Source: Kiritimatiellia bacterium
Lineage (GTDB): Bacteria > Verrucomicrobiota > Kiritimatiellia > RFP12 > UBA3636
Assembly (NCBI GenBank): GCA_016295275.1
Contig: JAEDLN010000047.1
Location: forward strand, 1-12,735
Direction of reading: 5' to 3'
DNA: 12,735 nt
Part shown: piece after piece, positions 1 to 6,807 of the stretch
Numbering within the stretch: position 1 is the first letter of the stretch
Layout of the letters: each line of letters begins with the position of its first letter
Translations under genes and position numbers: made by a program
The notes under the pieces: generated by a model
What the model was told of the DNA's origin: nothing
The model's database searches: none
The model's input: the letters and a program-made list of their open reading frames with translations, nothing else

Positions 1-2
1 CC

Positions 3-1184
3 GGTATCGCCCAAAATCTCCCCTTCTCCGCTACCGATATCGACGGAATCGCCGATTGGGCAAATGAACAAAAACCCGATTTCGCAATCGTCGGTCCTGA
101 AGCCCCGCTTTGCCTCGGACTTGTCGATCGTTTGTCCGAAATCGGGATTCCGACCTTCGGCCCCGTCAAGGAAGCCGCTCGCCTGGAGGGCTCGAAGGCT
201 TTCGCCAAAGACGTTATGCGCGAGGCGCAAGTCCCTACCGCTGCGGCACGAATCGTCCGGACCGAGGCGGAAGCGCGCGAGGCCGTTGCGCAATTCGGCA
301 TTCCCGTCGTTTTCAAGGCCGACGGTCTTGCCGCCGGTAAGGGCGTCTCCGTCTGCATGTCCGAACAGGACGTCGAAATCGCAATCGGGGAAATGTTCCG
401 CGACCGGAAATTCGGAGCTGCCGCGCAAGAGGTGCTCGTCGAAGAATATCTCGATGGCGAAGAGGCATCCATCCTCGCTTTCGTCGATGGAAAAACCGTC
501 GTCCCAATGGTTTCCGCTCAAGACCACAAACGCCTTCGCGATGGCGATCAAGGTCCGAATACCGGCGGTATGGGCGCCTACTCTCCCGCACCGGCCGTTA
601 CCCCCGATATGCTCGCCGTCATCGAATCCCAAGTCTTCCGCCCCGTTGTCGCCGAAATGAATCGCCGCGGCATTGTCTATAAGGGCGTGCTCTACGCCGG
701 TCTCATGCTGACCAAAAACGGACCGAAAGTCCTTGAGTTCAATTGCCGGTTCGGCGATCCCGAAACCCAGGCGGTTCTCGCACGACTGGATTCCCCTCTC
801 CTTGATCCTATGCGCGCCTGTATCGAGGGTACGCTCGACTCTTGCCAAATCAAGTGGAGCGAAAAACCGGCCGTCTGCGTCGTCCTCGCTTCCGACGGTT
901 ACCCCGAAAACTACAAGAAGGGCATTCCCGTCTATGGACTGGAAGAAGCCGCCCAACTCCCCGAAGTCGTCGTTTTCCACGCCGGAACAAAGCTGGAGGA
1001 CGGCCAGGTCGTCACCAACGGCGGTCGCGTCTTCGGCGTTACCGCACGGGGAGCGTCCATCCGCGAGGCGATCCGAAATGCCTATCAGGGCGTTCTTAAG
1101 GTGAAGTTCGACAACGAACAATACCGGACCGATATCGGATATCGAGCCCTGGAACGCGAGACCGCCGACAAAAAATCCGTCTAA
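3..1184 (+). CDS. purD: Phosphoribosylamine--glycine ligase (GARS), 5' truncated by window
   Basis: This enzyme joins 5-phosphoribosylamine to glycine using ATP, the second step of cytosolic de novo purine synthesis. The frame is open from base 3 and gives 393 residues. Family members run about 420-430, so roughly 35 N-terminal residues, including the glycine-rich start, lie before the window. Visible marks are the GPEAPL segment (93-110), the ATP-grasp glycine-rich stretch AAGKGVS near 330, the QDHKR...GPNTGGMGAYSP segment (about 528-590), and the ligase signature RFGDPETQ (747-770) that includes metal and ATP ligands. The C-terminal segment (about 860-1180) matches the usual GARS C domain. 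An internal TTG at 132 is not the start, because the conserved N domain continues upstream of it. The next gene begins 40 bp downstream with no terminator between. Identity is secure from the motifs; no other purine gene is visible here. Confidence 0.96.
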   Translation, partial: GIAQNLPFSATDIDGIADWANEQKPDFAIVGPEAPLCLGLVDRLSEIGIPTFGPVKEAARLEGSKAFAKDVMREAQVPTAAARIVRTEAEAREAVAQFGIPVVFKADGLAAGKGVSVCMSEQDVEIAIGEMFRDRKFGAAAQEVLVEEYLDGEEASILAFVDGKTVVPMVSAQDHKRLRDGDQGPNTGGMGAYSPAPAVTPDMLAVIESQVFRPVVAEMNRRGIVYKGVLYAGLMLTKNGPKVLEFNCRFGDPETQAVLARLDSPLLDPMRACIEGTLDSCQIKWSEKPAVCVVLASDGYPENYKKGIPVYGLEEAAQLPEVVVFHAGTKLEDGQVVTNGGRVFGVTARGASIREAIRNAYQGVLKVKFDNEQYRTDIGYRALERETADKKSV

Positions 1185-1224
1185 CGAATTCACCGATTCT
1201 TTCATCCTTAATTCTTTTTTCGAT

Positions 1225-2124
1225 ATGTCCGATTCCTGCTCCGGCAACTGCAACGCCTGCTCCCACCACAAGGAGGAACAAGAAGCTCTTTGCAATCTCC
1301 GTCGAAACTTGCTCGGCGTCAAACACTCCATCGTCGTTCTCTCCGGAAAAGGCGGCGTCGGAAAGTCGACGGTTTCCGTCAACCTCGCAGCCGCACTCGC
1401 ACTCGCCGGTCATAAGGTCGGTCTGCTGGATGTCGATGTCCACGGACCGTCTATCCCGACGATGATGGGACTTTCCGGCGCTGTCGTGCAAGCAACGGAC
1501 GACAATAAAATCCTCCCCATCGCCGCCGGCGGAATCAAGGTCCTCTCGGTCGGTCTCGTCATCCGAGACCCCGATGAGCCCATCATCTGGAGAGGCCCTA
1601 TGAAAATCGGCGTCATCCAACAGTTCCTCTCCCAAACCGAATGGGGCTCCCTTGATTACCTCATCATCGATGTGCCGCCGGGAACTGGAGACGAACCGCT
1701 GACCATCTGCCAGTCGCTCCCGCGCCCCATGGGCGCAATCGTCGTCACGACTCCGCAAATGGTCGCCGCAGCCGATGTCTCGAAATCCGTCAACTTCTGC
1801 AAAAAACTCGAATTCCCCGTTCTCGGTCTCGTCGAAAATATGTCCGGCCTCATTTGCCCGCATTGCGGCGAAACCATCCAAATATTCCCGACCGGCGGTA
1901 CCGATAAACTCGCCCTCCAATACGGCGTCCCGATCCTCGGCCGGATTCCCGTCTCCCCCAATATCGCCGCCTCCGGTGACGCAGGAGAGCCGTTTATGAA
2001 ATCGTTCCGGGATTCTCCCGCCGCCGAAGCTTTCGGAACGGTCGTAGCCGCCATCGAAAACGCTGCCGCCGAAGCCGAGAAAAATGCCGCGGCCACCTTG
2101 CCGGAAAACGCCCCCCTTTCCTGA
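1225..2124 (+). CDS. Mrp/Nbp35-family iron-sulfur cluster carrier ATPase
   Basis: This is a P-loop ATPase of the Mrp/ApbC/Nbp35 group. These cytosolic dimers bind a labile 4Fe-4S cluster and pass it to apo-proteins. The 299-residue protein has a deviant Walker A KGGVGKST at 42-49, the DVDVHGPS switch near 69-76, IIDVPPGTGD at 147-156, and the CPHC pair at 211-214 that holds the bridging cluster in the family. It lacks the N-terminal DUF59/MIP18 domain common in bacterial Mrp. Instead it has a short cysteine-rich leader with C5, C9, C12 and C23, which recalls eukaryotic and archaeal Nbp35, though the spacing differs. The C-terminus from about 275 is Ala/Glu-rich and probably flexible. The ATG is preceded by a T-rich tract and no Shine-Dalgarno sequence. 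rhaA starts 39 bp downstream. The family is certain, but client proteins cannot be inferred from context. Confidence 0.93.
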   Translation: MSDSCSGNCNACSHHKEEQEALCNLRRNLLGVKHSIVVLSGKGGVGKSTVSVNLAAALALAGHKVGLLDVDVHGPSIPTMMGLSGAVVQATDDNKILPIAAGGIKVLSVGLVIRDPDEPIIWRGPMKIGVIQQFLSQTEWGSLDYLIIDVPPGTGDEPLTICQSLPRPMGAIVVTTPQMVAAADVSKSVNFCKKLEFPVLGLVENMSGLICPHCGETIQIFPTGGTDKLALQYGVPILGRIPVSPNIAASGDAGEPFMKSFRDSPAAEAFGTVVAAIENAAAEAEKNAAATLPENAPLS

Positions 2125-2163
2125 TCCCTCCTTTTTCAACACGCTCGACAAAGAACCATACCC

Positions 2164-3417
2164 ATGAAAGACGCTACCCGCTACGCCTCTGCAAAAGCTC
2201 TCTATCAGACGTTCGGTGTCGACACCGAAACCGCTCTCGCCAAACTCTCGGAATTTCCCATCTCCATGCACTGCTGGCAAGGCGATGACGTAAATGGTTT
2301 CGATCGTGAAGGGGCCCTCTCCGGCGGGATCCAAACCACCGGAAACTACCCCGGCCGCGCCCGCAATGCCGCCGAACTGATGGCCGATATCGAAAAGGCG
2401 CTCTCCTTGATCCCCGGGACCCACCGTCTCAACCTCCACGCGTCCTACGCAATCTTTCAGCCCGGCCAATGGGCCGATCGCGACGCCCTCCTCCCGGAAC
2501 ACTTCGCTCCATGGGTGGAATTCGCACGCAAACATAAACTCGGACTCGATTTCAATCCGACCTTCTTCTCACACCCCTTCGCCGACACGGGCCGTACCCT
2601 CTCCAACGAAGATTCCAAAATCCGGAACTTTTGGATTCGCCACACTGTCTGCTGCCTCCGAATCGCAGAATACTTCGCACGCGAACTCGGAACCCCGTCG
2701 ACCCTCAATATCTGGATCCCCGACGGTCTCAAGGATATCCCCGCCGATCGCGCACGTCCGCGCAAAATCTACAAGGAGGCCCTCGACGAAATCCTCGCAA
2801 CCCCATACGACCGCAAACTCGTCAATGTGACCATCGAATCGAAGGTCTTTGGAATCGGATTCGAAAGCTACACCGTCGGCTCCCACGAGTTCTATCTCAA
2901 CTACGCGGCGAAAAACAACGTGCTCTGCCTCCTCGATTCCGGACACTTCCACCCGACCGAAAATATCGCAGACAAAATTCCGTCTCTGCTCCTCTATGCC
3001 GATAAGGTGGCCCTCCATGTCTCGCGCCCCGTTCGCTGGGATTCCGATCACGTCTTGCGCCTCGATGATATGCTGCGCGATATCGCTCACGAAATCGTTC
3101 TCGCAGGTTCCGACCGGATTCTCCTCGCTCTCGATTACTTCGACGCTTCCATCAACCGGATCGCCGCATGGGTGCTCGGTATGCGCAATATGCAAAAGGC
3201 CCTCCTGGCCGCACTCCTTGATCCGAACGAGAAACTCTCCGCTCTCCAGGAAAAGGGCGATTTCTCCCAGGTGCTCGTCCTTCAGGAGGAATGCAAATCG
3301 CTCCCCTTCGGTGATGTCTGGGACGAATATTGCCGCCGCGCCGGCGTGCCCGAACGCGCCGACTGGTTCAATGCCGTTTCCGAATACGAACAGACAACGC
3401 TTTCCAAGCGGATCTAA
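2164..3417 (+). CDS. rhaA: L-rhamnose isomerase
   Basis: RhaA converts L-rhamnose to L-rhamnulose in the cytosol, the first step of rhamnose catabolism, using divalent metals (Mn2+). At 417 residues it matches the E. coli enzyme (419) along its whole length. Recognisable blocks are SMHCWQGDDVNGF at 34-46, TGNYPG at 59-64, NIWIPDG at 182-188, ESKVFGIG at 225-232, GHFHPTE at 260-266 and HVSRPVRWDSDH at 285-296. By alignment to E. coli from memory, the metal ligands are E225, D258, H285, D293, D295 and D324, all present. The start gives a normal N-terminus; upstream there is only a weak purine stretch. The gap to rhaD is 40 bp, so co-transcription is likely. No rhaB kinase, RhaS/RhaR regulator or transporter lies beside it. 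Very confident. Confidence 0.97.
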   Translation: MKDATRYASAKALYQTFGVDTETALAKLSEFPISMHCWQGDDVNGFDREGALSGGIQTTGNYPGRARNAAELMADIEKALSLIPGTHRLNLHASYAIFQPGQWADRDALLPEHFAPWVEFARKHKLGLDFNPTFFSHPFADTGRTLSNEDSKIRNFWIRHTVCCLRIAEYFARELGTPSTLNIWIPDGLKDIPADRARPRKIYKEALDEILATPYDRKLVNVTIESKVFGIGFESYTVGSHEFYLNYAAKNNVLCLLDSGHFHPTENIADKIPSLLLYADKVALHVSRPVRWDSDHVLRLDDMLRDIAHEIVLAGSDRILLALDYFDASINRIAAWVLGMRNMQKALLAALLDPNEKLSALQEKGDFSQVLVLQEECKSLPFGDVWDEYCRRAGVPERADWFNAVSEYEQTTLSKRI

Positions 3418-3457
3418 TCCGCCCCCCCAAAAAACAAGAAACGTTTTCCTTTCAGCC

Positions 3458-4276
3458 ATGCTTGCTTTTCAGTTTGTCAAGGATTTTATCCGAATGTGCG
3501 AAATCGGCGATCGGCTCGGTTTTCACGAACGCAACGGCGGAAACGCATCCTACCACCTCCTCCCCGAAGAGGCGAAGTCCGCCAAAAAACGACTCGCCAA
3601 GAAAAAGACCGGTCCTTGGGTCGATATCGGAACTTCCGTTCCTGAACTCGGAGGAGACCTTTTCCTCGTGACCGGTTCCGGAAAATTCATGCGCAATGTC
3701 GCCTATGATCCCGAAGTTAATATCTGCCTGGCCGAACTGAATGCCGAAGGAACGCAGTACCGAATCCGCTGGGGACTCTCCAAAGGCGGACGCCCGACCT
3801 CCGAATTTCCGACCCATCTCATGAATCATGAGGTGAAAACCCGCTTGACCGGCGGCGCTTACCGCGTCATCTATCACGCACATCCGCCTCAGTTGATCGC
3901 ATTGACGTTCGTGCTCCCTTTGCGAGACCGGGACTTCACCCGCGCACTCTGGAATACCATGACCGAATGCCCCGTCATCTTCCCCGAAGGAATCGGCGTC
4001 GTGAAATGGATGGTTCCCGGCGGACGCGATATCGCCGTCGAAACGTCCAAACTGATGGCCAAATACAACAACGTCATCTGGGCGCATCACGGCCTGTTCT
4101 GCGCAGCCGATTCGTTCGATAACGCCATGGGACAGATGGAAACCATCGAAAAAGCCGCACATATCTACAATATCGTGCACTCGATGGTCCCCAAACCCCG
4201 TCAGGGAATCACCTCGGAAGGCTATCTGGCGATCGCTCGAGATTTCCATCTCGAAATCTCGAAACGGTTCCTGTAA
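3458..4276 (+). CDS. rhaD: Rhamnulose-1-phosphate aldolase (class II, Zn-dependent)
   Basis: RhaD cleaves L-rhamnulose 1-phosphate to dihydroxyacetone phosphate and L-lactaldehyde, the last step of the core rhamnose pathway. The 272-residue product matches the E. coli enzyme (274). The zinc ligands H140, H142 (YHAHPP) and H211 (WAHHGLF) and the catalytic E116 (TSEFPTH) sit one position before E. coli H141, H143, H212 and E117. RNGGNASY at 25-32 and VTGSGKFMRN at 71-80 form the phosphate-binding region of the class II aldolase fold. The frame stays open upstream into rhaA, but ATG at 3458 gives the family length and N-terminus, so the extension is an artefact. No Shine-Dalgarno is seen (TTTTCCTTTCAGCC precedes the ATG). 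L-fuculose-1-phosphate aldolase is related but shorter (about 215 residues), and rhaA next door settles the substrate. Confidence 0.96.
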   Translation: MLAFQFVKDFIRMCEIGDRLGFHERNGGNASYHLLPEEAKSAKKRLAKKKTGPWVDIGTSVPELGGDLFLVTGSGKFMRNVAYDPEVNICLAELNAEGTQYRIRWGLSKGGRPTSEFPTHLMNHEVKTRLTGGAYRVIYHAHPPQLIALTFVLPLRDRDFTRALWNTMTECPVIFPEGIGVVKWMVPGGRDIAVETSKLMAKYNNVIWAHHGLFCAADSFDNAMGQMETIEKAAHIYNIVHSMVPKPRQGITSEGYLAIARDFHLEISKRFL

Positions 4277-4300
4277 AGCGCAAGCGGCAGACGCATGATC

Positions 4301-4320
4301 CGCAAAATGTTGCGTCCCTT
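4301..4320 (+). terminator. Weak hairpin after rhaD, possible terminator
   Basis: CGCAA (4301-4305) and TTGCG (4310-4314) can pair around a four-base loop, followed by TCCCTT. The stem is only five base pairs and the T tract is poor. I list it because a new promoter-like element follows at about 4380, so some transcript end is expected in this gap. Confidence 0.25.
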
Positions 4321-4379
4321 AGCCGATTTTCTTCGGAAAACAATGGGTTCCATCCCGAATGCCGTTCCTTTTCGAGGAT

Positions 4380-4390
4380 AATGGTACAAT
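4380..4390 (+). promoter_or_regulatory. Extended -10 promoter element upstream of the PIG-L gene
   Basis: AATGGTACAAT contains a TACAAT -10 hexamer (4385-4390) preceded by TG one base upstream, the extended -10 arrangement. No good -35 sits 16-18 bp upstream (CCGTTC at 4362-4367), which extended -10 promoters can tolerate. Transcription would start near 4397, about 26 bases before the ATG at 4423. The element overlaps the alternative ATG at 4381, which argues against that start. The same 11 bases, with one change, form the -10 region of the grpE promoter at 6614-6624. Confidence 0.55.
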
Positions 4391-4422
4391 GGAGCCACCG
4401 TAAAACCAAAACCTTATTTCTG

Positions 4423-5250
4423 ATGAGCACTTTCGAACACCTCTCAAACGGAATCCGGCTCTCCTCTACGGATCCGGCTAACGTTTTTCCAAACTGGAAG
4501 GGCGAACGGGAATGTTGGCTCTTCGTCTCCCCGCACGATGACGACGTCATCCTCGGCTCCGGTCTTCTGTTCCTTTCCGCCGTCGAGGCCGGTATCAAGG
4601 TTTCCGCTTGCGTCACCACACTCGGAGACTCCGGATACTGCACGCCGGAACAACGCGAAACCATCGCGTCCGTCCGCCGCGCCGAAACCCTCGATTCATT
4701 CCGGATTCTAGGCCTTCCGGAAGATCGCCTCTTCTTCCTGAACTACCACGATTGCGGCCTCGAACACTACACCGGACACTACCCCGCAATCCCCGGCCCT
4801 ACCACTATCGCAGGCTCGACTGGTCTCTCCAATTCCTTCGTCTGGCTCCTCCGGCATGTTCGCCCGACCCGCGTCTTCATGCCGACCAGTACCGATATCC
4901 ATCCGGATCACCAAATCGTCCATCGCGAAATGTCCATCTGCGCATTTCACGCACAGGGCTCCATTTGGCCCGAACTCGGAAAACCGCTCGAGGAAATCCC
5001 GGAACTCTACGAGTTCTCGACCTATAGCGATTTTCCAAGCCCCCCGGATTTCCGCGTGATTACCAGCGACGCCCTCCTGGAACGAAAACTCACCGGTATC
5101 ATGGCATACCGTTCGCAGGAACAGATCGGCGCACTGATCCAACTCCACCGCGAAAACGGTACGCGCGAATACTTCCGCCACCTCGTCTTCCCTTTCCTCG
5201 TCCCCGGAAAATACAACAACCTCTTCGATTCGACCCCCGTCCGGAAGTAG
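4423..5250 (+). CDS. PIG-L/LmbE-family deacetylase
   Basis: This is a zinc-dependent deacetylase of the PIG-L/LmbE superfamily. Characterised members remove the acetyl group from N-acetylglucosamine-type sugars, as in GlcNAc-PI, bacillithiol, mycothiol or diacetylchitobiose metabolism. The 275-residue protein has the metal-binding motif PHDDD at 37-41 and a second motif HPDH at 160-163, which supplies the remaining His ligand; D39-D41 would include the general base. Between them lie a glycine-rich helix start (LGSGLL) and R85-R86, E88 as in the family. No signal peptide is evident, so it is probably cytosolic. The substrate cannot be told from sequence. I prefer ATG 4423 because a -10 element covers an in-frame ATG at 4381; the longer form would be 289 residues. 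Neither start has a good Shine-Dalgarno (GAGGA ends only 2 bases before 4381). An intrinsic terminator follows 44 bp after the stop, so it seems monocistronic. Confidence 0.88.
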   Translation: MSTFEHLSNGIRLSSTDPANVFPNWKGERECWLFVSPHDDDVILGSGLLFLSAVEAGIKVSACVTTLGDSGYCTPEQRETIASVRRAETLDSFRILGLPEDRLFFLNYHDCGLEHYTGHYPAIPGPTTIAGSTGLSNSFVWLLRHVRPTRVFMPTSTDIHPDHQIVHREMSICAFHAQGSIWPELGKPLEEIPELYEFSTYSDFPSPPDFRVITSDALLERKLTGIMAYRSQEQIGALIQLHRENGTREYFRHLVFPFLVPGKYNNLFDSTPVRK

Positions 5251-5294
5251 CTCCGACCCCGCTTCGTTCCTGCCTGTCGCACGAATCGAAAAAC

Positions 5295-5333
5295 GCGCCC
5301 GGACCTGCGCCAATACGGCCTCCGGGCGCTTTT
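5295..5333 (+). terminator. Rho-independent terminator after the PIG-L gene
   Basis: GCGCCCGGA (5295-5303) pairs perfectly with TCCGGGCGC (5321-5329), giving a nine-base-pair GC-rich stem. A small inner GCC/GGC pairing is possible in the loop. TTTT and further pyrimidines (TTTTCTCTT) follow at once. An A-run before the left arm would give a T tract on the other strand too, but no minus-strand gene needs it. This is the clearest terminator in the window. Confidence 0.88.
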
Positions 5334-5368
5334 CTCTTCCCACGCCGCCCCCTTCAACGCCTGAAATC

Positions 5369-6457
5369 ATGCGCATCCCTCCTTTCATCGAACAACCCGA
5401 TTCCATCGGCGAATCGCCCCGACTCCAGTGCGTTCTCGCACGACTCGGTCTCGCTTCCCGCCGCCATTGCGCCGGAATCATCGCCGGCGGCGCCGTCTCC
5501 GTCAATGGCACCATCGTCCGGGAACCGGGCTATCGCCTCGAGAATCCGGACCAAGCTGTCATCTGCGTGAATGGTAAACAAGTCTTTCCGGCCAAAAAAA
5601 CGCAGCAAACCCGTACCGTTATCCTCAATAAGCCGCGCGGTCTGCTCTGCACCGCCGACGAATCCCGCGGAAAAAGCATTTTTTCCTGCCTGCGGCAATT
5701 CCCGGAACGCCTTTTCTCGGCCGGACGCCTCGATCGCGATTCCGACGGTCTCCTGATCCTCTCTACCGATGGCGCCCTCGTCGACCGCCTGACTCACCCG
5801 CGATACGGCCATACCAAAATCTACGCCGTCCAAGTCTGCGGCATCTTCGACGAAACGTCCCTCCGCCAACTGCAAGAACCGATGCGCCTCGAGGACGGTT
5901 ACCAGACAAAACCCGTGCGCGTCGAATACGTCCAACGCCTGCACGATTGCGAATTCGGTCCGCGCCATCGTCTCCATTTTACCCTCCGCGAAGGCCGGAA
6001 CCGACAAATTCGCCAAATGTGCGCACAGGTCGGTCTCCGCGTCGAATCCTTGACGCGAATCGCTCTGAATGCACTCGAACTCCCGACCGATTTGAAGTCC
6101 GGTCAAGCGCGCGATCTTACCGAAAAGGAAATGGCGCTTCTTCAAAAAAACGATCCCGCCCCCCTTCGCCCTTGGCGTCTCGCCAATTCCGCATTCTTCC
6201 GGAAAACGGGAACCCCGCCCTGGGAAGCCGATCCGTCCGCGTTTTCAATTCCCCCGCGCCCTAAGGGAATGCGCGGCGACGAATGCTTCGACGCAAAACC
6301 GCCGGCCCGCCGATCCCATGCGCCTCGCGCCGAGCGGAAACCGGAATGCACGGACAACACACGGGGTCGGCACAAAAACGCAGGCCCGTATGCGCCGAAA
6401 TTCGCCTCCCCGCCCCGGGCAAACGGACGCCCCCGCCGAAAACAGCGCCCATCCTGA
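5369..6457 (+). CDS. rRNA pseudouridine synthase, RsuA/RluB family
   Basis: The enzyme isomerises a uridine to pseudouridine in ribosomal RNA. Residues about 18-72 form an S4 RNA-binding domain (VLARLGLASRR, GAVSVNG, NPDQAVICVNG). The catalytic domain follows from about 82, with NKPRGLL at 87-93, the active-site motif GRLDRDSDGLL at 119-129 (catalytic D122), HPRYGHTK at 143-150 and EGRNRQIRQM at 208-217. The core ends near 260. The last 100 residues are rich in Pro, Arg and Lys with no recognisable domain, giving 362 residues against about 240-290 for typical members. RluB-type enzymes often have such a basic disordered tail, so RluB (23S) is more likely than RsuA (16S), but sequence alone does not fix the target. 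The start has no Shine-Dalgarno sequence. It sits between the terminator at 5295-5333 and the grpE promoter, so it is probably a single-gene unit; its own promoter was not found. Confidence 0.93.
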   Translation: MRIPPFIEQPDSIGESPRLQCVLARLGLASRRHCAGIIAGGAVSVNGTIVREPGYRLENPDQAVICVNGKQVFPAKKTQQTRTVILNKPRGLLCTADESRGKSIFSCLRQFPERLFSAGRLDRDSDGLLILSTDGALVDRLTHPRYGHTKIYAVQVCGIFDETSLRQLQEPMRLEDGYQTKPVRVEYVQRLHDCEFGPRHRLHFTLREGRNRQIRQMCAQVGLRVESLTRIALNALELPTDLKSGQARDLTEKEMALLQKNDPAPLRPWRLANSAFFRKTGTPPWEADPSAFSIPPRPKGMRGDECFDAKPPARRSHAPRAERKPECTDNTRGRHKNAGPYAPKFASPPRANGRPRRKQRPS

Positions 6458-6595
6458 CATCCCGCCTTCCACGCTTGCCAAATGCTGGCCGCGATTCCAA
6501 ATCGCCCGCCGCTCCGTCGAATCCCCGACTGTCCGTCCTCCAATAATGCCTCCGGCGGCTCTGGGAAACAACACTGCCGGTTGGGCTGCCCGTCT

Positions 6596-6624
6596 TTGAC
6601 CTCCTACATCGTAAATGGTAGAAT
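6596..6624 (+). promoter_or_regulatory. Sigma70-type promoter for the grpE-dnaJ unit
   Basis: TTGACC (6596-6601) and TAGAAT (6619-6624) are separated by exactly 17 bases, and TG one base before the -10 (6616-6617) makes an extended -10. Transcription should start near 6631. No CIRCE inverted repeat (TTAGCACTC-N9-GAGTGCTAA) is present nearby, so HrcA control of this chaperone unit is not supported by the sequence. The next 170-odd bases are leader unless ATG 6700 is used. Confidence 0.82.
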
Positions 6625-6630
6625 TCGCCC

Positions 6631-6807
6631 CATATTATAGACATTCAGGACGAACGTCTTCCGTTTTCCCGTGATTCGCACAATTTCAATGGCCTTTTTA
6701 TGAAAAAATTACAGCGAAAACGCTTGCTCGAAAAGGCTTTGAAAGTCGATCGGCGCCGGAAAAAACGGAGAACGTCCAACCAGAAGCTAACGTTCCGGGA
6801 GTATTTC
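6631..6807 (+). other. Probable grpE leader with an in-frame basic extension
   Basis: From the predicted transcript start to the preferred grpE ATG there are about 177 bases. An in-frame ATG at 6700, after a T-run with no Shine-Dalgarno, would add 36 very basic residues (starting MKKLQRKRLL) to GrpE. This stretch uses TTA, CTA and AGA, codons rare in the rest of the window, so I read it as leader rather than protein. A small hairpin, AGGAC-GAAC-GTCTT at 6647-6660, could form. A translated basic extension, or a stretch read under special conditions, remains possible. Confidence 0.45.
6797..6801 (+). promoter_or_regulatory. Shine-Dalgarno sequence deciding the grpE start
   Basis: GGGAG lies six bases before ATG 6808. 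Most starts in this window have no such element, so its presence here favours 6808 over 6700 as the grpE start. Confidence 0.6.

Noticed and set aside
1096..2535. A 479-codon open frame on the minus strand
   Set aside because: It lies opposite mrp and rhaA. The sense codons TTA, CTA and TCA are avoided here, which leaves antisense frames open. The translation shows no family motifs.
2849..3457. Upstream extension of the rhaD frame through the end of rhaA
   Set aside because: It overlaps conserved rhaA sequence, and ATG 3458 gives the known aldolase length with every catalytic residue in register.
6408..6435. GGGC/GCCC inverted repeat as a terminator of the pseudouridine synthase gene
   Set aside because: It has only four base pairs, lies inside the reading frame and has no T tract.
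6633..6638. TATTAT as a second -10 for grpE
   Set aside because: No -35 lies at the right distance, and the TTGACC-17-TAGAAT pair just upstream is far better.
6245..6644. Overlapping minus-strand frames in the rluB tail and grpE promoter region
   Set aside because: They are open because of high GC, have no ribosome-binding site or recognisable motif, and one runs across the clear grpE promoter.
6596..6807. CIRCE element for HrcA control of grpE
   Set aside because: No TTAGCACTC/GAGTGCTAA inverted repeat is present in this region.
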